Shown one piece after another: positions 7,209 to 11,903 of a stretch of DNA of 11,903 nt (position 1 is its first letter; the number at the start of each line of letters is the position of its first letter). This DNA comes from an uncultured Chitinophaga sp. Its GTDB lineage: Bacteria > Bacteroidota > Bacteroidia > Chitinophagales > Chitinophagaceae. The notes below the pieces were generated by a model. The model saw only the letters and a program-made list of their open reading frames with translations. It had not been told where the DNA came from and searched no databases. The stretch spans positions 1 to 11,903 of the forward strand of contig NZ_CALNBI010000461.1 in the NCBI RefSeq assembly GCF_937874145.1, read 5' to 3'. A program made the translations under genes and the position numbers.

Positions 7209-8345
7209 ATGCAACGAACTTTATTACGCTTGTCTTTTTGCCTTTGGATGATGACGATGGCCTGCCGGAAAGGGGACCATATCGTTCCGCCCGTGGTGAC
7301 GCCGGTGGATTCCGCGAAGGTAGACGGTTACCTGGGCTTTTACCTGCTGAACGAAGGGAACATGGGCAGCAATAAATCCACGCTGGATTATTACGATTAC
7401 ACAACCGGCAACTACGTCAAGAACATCTACGCCACCATCAATCCCAATATGGTAAAGGAATTGGGGGATGTGGGAAATGATATCCGGATTTTCGGAAGCA
7501 AGCTGTATGCCGTCATCAATGTATCGAACAAGGTAGAAGTGATGGATGCCCGCACCGCCAAACGCATCGGCCAGATCAACATCCCCAACTGCCGGTACCT
7601 GGCTTTCGCGAACGGGAAGGCGTATGTGAGCTCATACGCCGGCCCGGTGGTGATCGATCCCCACGCGCCCATAGGCTACGTGGCCGAAGTGGACACCGCC
7701 ACGCTCCAGGTAACCCGAAAGGTGATCGTGGGGTACCAGCCGGAAGAAATGGCTGTGGTGGGCAACAAGCTGTATGTCGCCAACAGCGGCGGATACCGCG
7801 CCCCGAATTACGACCGCACCGTTTCCGTGATCGACCTGGAAACGTTCACTGAAATCAAAAAGATCGAAGTCGCCATCAACCTGCACCATGTTAAAGCGGA
7901 CCGGCATGGTGATTTGTACGTGTCGTCCCGGGGGGATTATTACACCGTCCAACCCTCCCTGCATATCATCGACACGCAGACGGACCGCGTGAAAAAAAGC
8001 CTCCCGCTGGCCACCAGCAACCTCTGGATGCACGGCGACACCGCTTATGTCTATGGATCGGCGTTCAGCTACAACACCCACGAATGGACGATCTCCTACA
8101 ACATGCTTGATCTGAAAACGGAGACCCTGCTGCCGGGCAGCTTCATCACCGACGGTACGGACAAGCAAATCAAAATGCCCTACGGCGTGGCGGTACATCC
8201 CGTTACCGGAGACATCTATGTAACAGATGCCCGTGATTACATTTCTCCCGGCACGCTGTATTGCCTGGACAAGCAGGGCAGAAAGAAGTGGTCTGTCACC
8301 ACCGGCGACATCCCCGCGCATTTCGCGTTCCTGCCCGCACCCTAA
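7209..8345 (+). CDS. btuG: BtuG-like cobalamin-binding beta-propeller lipoprotein (DUF5074/YncE type)
   Basis: This 378-residue lipoprotein has a signal peptide ending at Cys19 (MTMAC, then RKGD). A linker of about 22 residues precedes a propeller covering about 43-378. Recognisable segments include LLNEGNMGSNKSTLDYYD (46-63), LGDVGNDI (85-92), NCRYLAF (127-133), YVSSYAGPV (139-147), GYQPEEMAV (175-183), YVANSGGY (189-196) and YVSSRGDYY (237-245). They agree with what I recall of the Bacteroides BtuG proteins, seven-bladed propellers that bind B12 with extreme affinity at the cell surface and cap BtuB. It lies 17 nt behind the receptor gene in the same operon. Start 7209 gives a clean lipoprotein signal; the longer frame running into the receptor gene is unlikely. 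The family call is strong; cobalamin binding is inferred from family and context. Confidence 0.88.
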   Translation: MQRTLLRLSFCLWMMTMACRKGDHIVPPVVTPVDSAKVDGYLGFYLLNEGNMGSNKSTLDYYDYTTGNYVKNIYATINPNMVKELGDVGNDIRIFGSKLYAVINVSNKVEVMDARTAKRIGQINIPNCRYLAFANGKAYVSSYAGPVVIDPHAPIGYVAEVDTATLQVTRKVIVGYQPEEMAVVGNKLYVANSGGYRAPNYDRTVSVIDLETFTEIKKIEVAINLHHVKADRHGDLYVSSRGDYYTVQPSLHIIDTQTDRVKKSLPLATSNLWMHGDTAYVYGSAFSYNTHEWTISYNMLDLKTETLLPGSFITDGTDKQIKMPYGVAVHPVTGDIYVTDARDYISPGTLYCLDKQGRKKWSVTTGDIPAHFAFLPAP

Positions 8346-8377
8346 AATCATCATTCATAAAAAAAACAACCTTACAT

Positions 8378-9550
8378 ATGAAAAGACATCTGCAATGGCC
8401 CGCGCTGGCACTCCTGATGGGTGCAGCCGCCTGTTCCTCCAACGACAAAGACGCCGTAAAGCCCCTGCCTGTCATCGACATGAAATCCCCTGCGGGCGGG
8501 TTCACCCTCGACCAGCGCCAATGGCTGCGCATCAGTCCGCAGGTTACGAATGCGGAAAGCGCTTCCTATCTGTGGTTACAGGGCGAAGATACCTTGTCGC
8601 TCGAGCGCGACCTGCTGCACGTGTTCGGCACGCCGGGAGAAAACACCTTGCAACTGAAAGTGAAAACCGCGGCAGGGGAGGCTACCCAAACCGTGAAAGT
8701 GACCGTAAACGCCCAGGCCTATACGAATGGCGTATTCAAAGTGCATGATTTTCAACCGGCGCCGGCGCAGTTCACTAACAAGCTGCCCCTTTGGAACGAA
8801 GGCGATACAGAAGCTGCCATGATCACCAAAGCTGAAGCGGCCCTGAAAAGCGGCAGCATGATCTGCCTCGGCGGGTTCGGCGGATTCGTGGTGATGGGAT
8901 TTGATCACACCATTATTAACGTACCGGGCGAATATAACTTCCAGGTGCTGGGCAATGCGTTCCAGAACTGGGCGGAACCGGGAATCATCCAGGTGTCGGC
9001 GGATGTGAACGGGAACGGCCAGCCAGATGATGAGTGGTTTGAGATCAAAGGCTCCGCGCACGATTCGGCGAAAACCGTCCGCAATTACGAGATCACCTGG
9101 CACAAGCCCTCCGCGAACCACGTGCCAACTCCGAACACGCAGTACGCCTATATCACGGACATGAATTACATCAAATGGACCGACAACAAAGGCGGTTCGG
9201 GCTATATGGAGAAAAACTCCTTCCACTCCCAAAACTACTTCCCCAACTGGAAAGGCGAAACGATCACGTTCAAAGGCACCATGCTGGACCCCGACCGGAT
9301 CAGGGACCAATCGGGCGGCGGCTCATTCTTCGTAAGCCCCGCATATGAGTACGGGTATGCCGACAACTGGGCCAATATGGACGAAAAATCCGGCATCAAG
9401 ATCGACTGGGCGGTGGATGCCAACGGCAAACCCGTAAAACTGAAAGGCATCGATTTCATCCGGGTACACACCGGTATGCGCGCGCAGGGCGGCTGGCTCG
9501 GCGAAGTGTCGACCGAGGTGAGCGGCGTGAAGGATTTAAATATCAAATAA
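8378..9550 (+). CDS. Surface lipoprotein with PKD-like N-terminus and unassigned C-terminal domain, B12-operon encoded
   Basis: This 390-residue protein is the last gene of the riboswitch operon. A lipoprotein signal ends at Cys19 (MGAAAC, then SSNDKD). Residues about 31-112 form a PKD-like sandwich (SASYLWLQG, then QTVKVTVNAQ), which joins the rest through AYTNGVF. The C-terminal part (about 115-390) has a distinctive LGGFGGFVVMGFDH segment (164-177), an acidic Asp/Asn-rich turn DVNGNGQPDDEW (209-220) that looks like a calcium-binding loop, and GGGSFFVS (313-320). I recall similar 'cell surface protein' entries in Bacteroidota, some in B12 loci, but cannot name the domain. By position it is a candidate accessory B12-capture protein, comparable in role to the BtuH class; equivalence is not shown. 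An A-rich leader precedes the ATG at 8378, chosen because it gives the signal peptide. Confidence 0.8.
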   Translation: MKRHLQWPALALLMGAAACSSNDKDAVKPLPVIDMKSPAGGFTLDQRQWLRISPQVTNAESASYLWLQGEDTLSLERDLLHVFGTPGENTLQLKVKTAAGEATQTVKVTVNAQAYTNGVFKVHDFQPAPAQFTNKLPLWNEGDTEAAMITKAEAALKSGSMICLGGFGGFVVMGFDHTIINVPGEYNFQVLGNAFQNWAEPGIIQVSADVNGNGQPDDEWFEIKGSAHDSAKTVRNYEITWHKPSANHVPTPNTQYAYITDMNYIKWTDNKGGSGYMEKNSFHSQNYFPNWKGETITFKGTMLDPDRIRDQSGGGSFFVSPAYEYGYADNWANMDEKSGIKIDWAVDANGKPVKLKGIDFIRVHTGMRAQGGWLGEVSTEVSGVKDLNIK

Positions 9551-9560
9551 TATTTAACAA

Positions 9561-9600
9561 ATTGTCCCGGTGCATACTGCCGGGACAATCTTTCATTTTT
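9561..9600 (+). terminator. Rho-independent terminator of the B12 operon
   Basis: A perfect 10-bp stem ATTGTCCCGG/CCGGGACAAT (9561-9570 with 9580-9589) has a 9-nt loop and is followed by CTTTCATTTTT. It begins 10 nt after the last operon gene and marks the end of the riboswitch-controlled unit. The T-tract is interrupted, so some read-through into the channel gene is possible. Confidence 0.85.
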
Positions 9601-9603
9601 GCG

Positions 9604-9611
9604 TAGATTTG
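9604..9611 (+). promoter_or_regulatory. -7 promoter element just upstream of the mechanosensitive channel gene
   Basis: TAGATTTG is a full match to the Bacteroidota TAnnTTTG element and ends only 6 nt before the ATG at 9618. Transcription would start at or next to the start codon, giving a leaderless or nearly leaderless mRNA. No TTG is found at the expected distance upstream, where the operon terminator lies, so the promoter call rests on one box. Confidence 0.45.
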
Positions 9612-9617
9612 TAGCCC

Positions 9618-10523
9618 ATGGTAATAGATCAGGCTACATATAATCAGAAGAAAATCCACCGGCAGGTATTGATATTCATTATTAAAATACTGGTATATGC
9701 CGCGGTGGTATACGTTAACCTCACCCAGCGCGACCTGTTTAAGAAATATGAAGTAATAGGGAGTATTTCCAACGCCCTGTCGCTCTTTCTTGGCGCCAAC
9801 CTGCTGATTTCCATAGGCTGGCTGGTGATGATCAGCTGGTATTTACGGAAAAACCACCTCAAAAGGCTCACCCGCGACAACTTCGTGCTGGGCATCAACC
9901 GCATCAGTTCCGTCCTCAATACCGTGATGGCCCTCGTATCGGTCATGGTCCTTTTCGGCGTCAACCCTTTCAATATGTTCGTGAGCGTGAGTATCGCGGC
10001 GGCGGCATTTGCGCTGTTGTCGAAGGATTACGTGACGAACATGATCAACGGTCTCATCATTATGTTTTCCGACCAGTTGTCGTTGGGCGACCAGATCCGG
10101 GTGGGGGAGTTCCGGGGGAAGGTGCTCGATATTACGCTGATCAACGTGGTGTTGCAGAACGACGACGACGACCTGGTGCTGATCCCCAACTCCGTCATCT
10201 TTTCTACGATGGTGCTCAACCAGAGCAAGCAGAACATCAAAAAGCTGACAATTGAGTTCGAGCTGGATTTGAAATACCAGTCTTCGCCCGATGAGCTGGA
10301 GCAGTCGCTCAAATCCGTTTTGCGGCCTTTCGCTTCCAATATCACCGAAAACAGTTTTTCGCTGAAGATTTTGGAGATCAAAAAAGACCTGGTGCATTAC
10401 AAGGTGCAATTCCTCATTCCGCGGCCGGATAAGGAAACGGAGCGCAGGATGCGGCGGTTGCTGATCAATATGATCCTGTCTTTCTCAGGCAGGGAAGTGA
10501 ATACCACGGAAAACGGCGGATGA
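9618..10523 (+). CDS. Small-conductance mechanosensitive channel, MscS family
   Basis: This 301-residue inner-membrane protein is predicted to open under membrane tension and release solutes during osmotic downshock. Hydrophobic segments lie at about 17-35 and 52-76. A third segment at about 97-113 is followed by the small-residue-rich pore helix region (SVSIAAAAFALLSKDYVTN, 123-141). The beta-domain signature follows: LSLGDQIRVGEFRGKVLDI (155-172), then LVLIPNSVIF (186-195), matching the GDxI...G.V..I...IPNS pattern of MscS. The C-terminal alpha/beta domain runs to about 295. It is similar in size to E. coli MscS (286 residues). The ATG at 9618 is the only plausible start, because the next Met comes after the second membrane segment begins. 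The downstream gene follows after 43 nt, before one shared terminator, so co-transcription is likely. Confidence 0.92.
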   Translation: MVIDQATYNQKKIHRQVLIFIIKILVYAAVVYVNLTQRDLFKKYEVIGSISNALSLFLGANLLISIGWLVMISWYLRKNHLKRLTRDNFVLGINRISSVLNTVMALVSVMVLFGVNPFNMFVSVSIAAAAFALLSKDYVTNMINGLIIMFSDQLSLGDQIRVGEFRGKVLDITLINVVLQNDDDDLVLIPNSVIFSTMVLNQSKQNIKKLTIEFELDLKYQSSPDELEQSLKSVLRPFASNITENSFSLKILEIKKDLVHYKVQFLIPRPDKETERRMRRLLINMILSFSGREVNTTENGG

Positions 10524-10566
10524 TTGGAGGGCATTTACTATATTGGGCGCCTTAAACCAGCTCAAT

Positions 10567-11115
10567 ATGATGGAAGAACTGACAGCAGGCATCGGCTCCC
10601 GCGTGCAGCACGCGCGCTTCGGGCCGGGCGTGATCATCGGGGTGAAATACGCCCAGTACGTTGTGACCTTTATCAATGAAGGCGTGTTGGAGGTCGATAA
10701 AACGGACCCAAAATTCGAAGTGCTCTACTCCGAAAACCGCTCCGCCGAAATTGAAACCGCCTCCGAGCTCGAAACCTCCCTGCTCAAAATCCTCCGCCTC
10801 TGGAACGGTTTCTCCGAAATCGTACCGCTGGGCGACCGCTGGACCGGCGGTACCCTCCCCCTCACGCCCAAAGACACCAGCCAAAAAGGCAAAGACGTAC
10901 CCATCGAAGTCTTCTTCCACAAGATCGTCATGGTCCGCGACAGGCTCCGCGTTCTCGAGCAGCAGATCAACGCGCACAAACTCCTCAGCGACGAAGACAA
11001 GGTCAATCTCCAGCAATATATCACCCGGATTTACGGTTCGCTGACCACCTTCAACGTGCTCTTCCGCGACAAGGAACACTGGTTCACGGGAGATAAAAGC
11101 GGGAAAGACGACTGA
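10567..11115 (+). CDS. Conserved-looking protein with SH3/tudor-like N-terminal domain, function unknown
   Basis: This 182-residue cytoplasmic protein has no signal peptide or membrane segment. Residues about 7-53 read GIGSRVQHARFGPGVIIGV...YVVTFINEGVLEV, a small beta-barrel pattern (GxxVxHxxFGxGxV) known from tudor/SH3-like tails of UvrD/PcrA-type helicases and DUF3553-like domains. The C-terminal part (about 112-168) is helical and strongly patterned (IEVFFHKIVMVRDRLRVLEQQI, then LSDEDKVNLQQYITRIYGSLTTFNVLF), suggesting a protein-interaction bundle. I recall similar uncharacterised proteins in Chitinophagaceae but no function. Two adjacent ATGs (10567 and 10570) are possible starts; a TTG at 10543 would only add a weak extension. 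It follows the MscS gene by 43 nt and shares its terminator. Nucleic-acid or protein binding is conceivable from the barrel, but is inference. Confidence 0.8.
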   Translation: MMEELTAGIGSRVQHARFGPGVIIGVKYAQYVVTFINEGVLEVDKTDPKFEVLYSENRSAEIETASELETSLLKILRLWNGFSEIVPLGDRWTGGTLPLTPKDTSQKGKDVPIEVFFHKIVMVRDRLRVLEQQINAHKLLSDEDKVNLQQYITRIYGSLTTFNVLFRDKEHWFTGDKSGKDD

Positions 11116-11141
11116 TCAATTGAAATTTTACTTCAAATACG

Positions 11142-11169
11142 GCCGGCGCAACGATGTGCCGGCTTTTTT
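11142..11169 (+). terminator. Rho-independent terminator after the SH3-like protein gene
   Basis: A 9-bp stem with one G-U pair (11142-11150 with 11155-11163, GCCGGCGCA against TGTGCCGGC) has loop ACGA and is followed by six T residues (11164-11169). It ends the MscS/SH3-like transcript. The opposite strand lacks a T-run after the stem, so it does not clearly serve the convergent gene. The rest of the gap to 11333 shows no gene or clear structure. Confidence 0.92.
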
Positions 11170-11333
11170 ATGCGCAAAACCCTATTTGTGTAAAAACATC
11201 CGGAAATCCTTACTGCGCCCATATTTCAGGGAATCAACACGATATGCATGCAGATAATCGAAAAGGGTAGGGAGGTGGAAAATAAATGTGTAAGAAGTAC
11301 AGAAATTGAATACACGCTGAAATGATGCGTAAA

Positions 11334-11903
11334 TCAAAACGTATAGCCGACACCGAAGACCATGCTGATGTCGGATGTGCCGTTGGCGGCAACAGATGGG
11401 CGGCTGTCGTACGAATTGTAAAAAGTGATGTTGACATTGAAGTCGGAAATGATCTCCCAGGCCAGGCGCGTTTCGCCTTCGAGGCGGGTGCGGCCGCGCT
11501 GGTTGACGCCGAAGAACAGGGTTTGGGTGGTGGACAGGCTGATGTAGGATGGGTTGGTATATTTGAAGGCATTGAAGGAAAATGCGAGGGGCACTTCCTT
11601 GAGGTTATTGCTCCGCCGCCCGTCGATATACACTTCCTGGTTGAACACCACGCCGGTTACCACGCGCGCATGGATCCAGGGGTTCACGAGCACTTTGGCG
11701 CCCATGCCCAGGCTTTGGGCAAAGCGGCGGACGAGCCCCAGCTGCAAATTGCGCTCGTAAGCCACAGACACCGCCGGGAAGAAGAAAGGCGTGAGGTCGT
11801 ACAGCACCTGCACATTGACATCCTCGCGCTCGCGGCTGACGGAGTCGCCTTTGTTGAAGCTGGTGATGCTGGAAAAAGCCGGCCGCACTTCGTACCTGCG
11901 CTG
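11334..11903 (-). CDS. DUF481-like outer-membrane beta-barrel protein, 3' part (runs off the right edge)
   Basis: Only the C-terminal 189 residues are in the window; the frame stays open to the last base, so the true start lies beyond 11903. The visible part alternates polar and hydrophobic residues as in transmembrane beta-strands (VNVQVLYDLTPFFFPAVSVA, VVTGVVFNQEVYI, RTRLEGETRLAWEII) and ends FGVGYTF, with the C-terminal Phe usual for outer-membrane barrels. The segment FNVNITFYNSYDSRPS resembles the end of DUF481 (YdiY-like) proteins as I remember them. The role of this family is unclear, and no substrate can be inferred. The gene converges on the preceding transcript; no intrinsic terminator for it is seen in 11170-11333. 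Confidence 0.72.
   Translation of the reverse strand, partial: QRRYEVRPAFSSITSFNKGDSVSREREDVNVQVLYDLTPFFFPAVSVAYERNLQLGLVRRFAQSLGMGAKVLVNPWIHARVVTGVVFNQEVYIDGRRSNNLKEVPLAFSFNAFKYTNPSYISLSTTQTLFFGVNQRGRTRLEGETRLAWEIISDFNVNITFYNSYDSRPSVAANGTSDISMVFGVGYTF

Noticed and set aside
11234..11572. 112-codon minus-strand frame near the right end
   Set aside because: It is a shifted frame over the beta-barrel gene with Pro/Ser/Ala-rich low-complexity translation. The adjacent frame has clear outer-membrane strand patterning and a proper C-terminal Phe.
1..11903. tRNA, rRNA, CRISPR array, insertion sequence, integrase or phage genes
   Set aside because: I looked for conserved tRNA/rRNA segments, spaced direct repeats, and transposase or integrase motifs on both strands and found none I could support.

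Overview
The window looks like chromosomal DNA from a Bacteroidota bacterium, most likely a Chitinophaga-type member of the Chitinophagaceae. The evidence is Bacteroidota promoter elements (TTG/TTTG, a spacer of about 20 nt, then TAnnTTTG), A-rich translation starts without clear Shine-Dalgarno sequences, several lipoproteins with 'C-x-K-D-D'-like starts, a TonB-dependent receptor, and fairly GC-rich codon use. The genus is inferred from general resemblance and was not tested.

Left part (1-3428): a zinc-dependent NADP(H)-type alcohol dehydrogenase of the cinnamyl-alcohol-dehydrogenase/YahK class ends at a strong intrinsic terminator. An acetyl-CoA hydrolase/4-hydroxybutyrate CoA-transferase family gene follows, with its own near-consensus promoter. 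A monoacylglycerol-lipase-like alpha/beta hydrolase lies on the opposite strand, and its stop codon interlocks with that of the CoA-transferase.

Centre (3485-9600): this is the most interesting part, a complete vitamin B12 (cobalamin) acquisition operon. A consensus promoter starts a cobalamin riboswitch. The riboswitch leads into four tightly spaced genes: (1) a surface lipoprotein with a PKD-like domain followed by a diverged DUF5074/BtuG-type beta-propeller; (2) a BtuB-like TonB-dependent outer-membrane receptor; (3) a canonical BtuG-like beta-propeller lipoprotein; (4) a PKD-like surface lipoprotein with an unassigned C-terminal domain. An intrinsic terminator closes the unit. By analogy with gut Bacteroides, BtuG-type lipoproteins capture B12 at the surface and pass it to BtuB, which imports it using TonB energy. 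The inner-membrane ABC transporter is not in this window. The unusual part is the pair of dissimilar propellers and the PKD-like module shared by the first and last lipoproteins.

Right part (9604-11903): an MscS-family mechanosensitive channel with a promoter box almost touching its start codon is followed after 43 nt by a small conserved-looking protein with an SH3/tudor-like N-terminus, then a strong terminator. A DUF481-like outer-membrane beta-barrel gene on the minus strand runs off the right edge. No tRNA, rRNA, CRISPR array, insertion sequence or integrase was seen.
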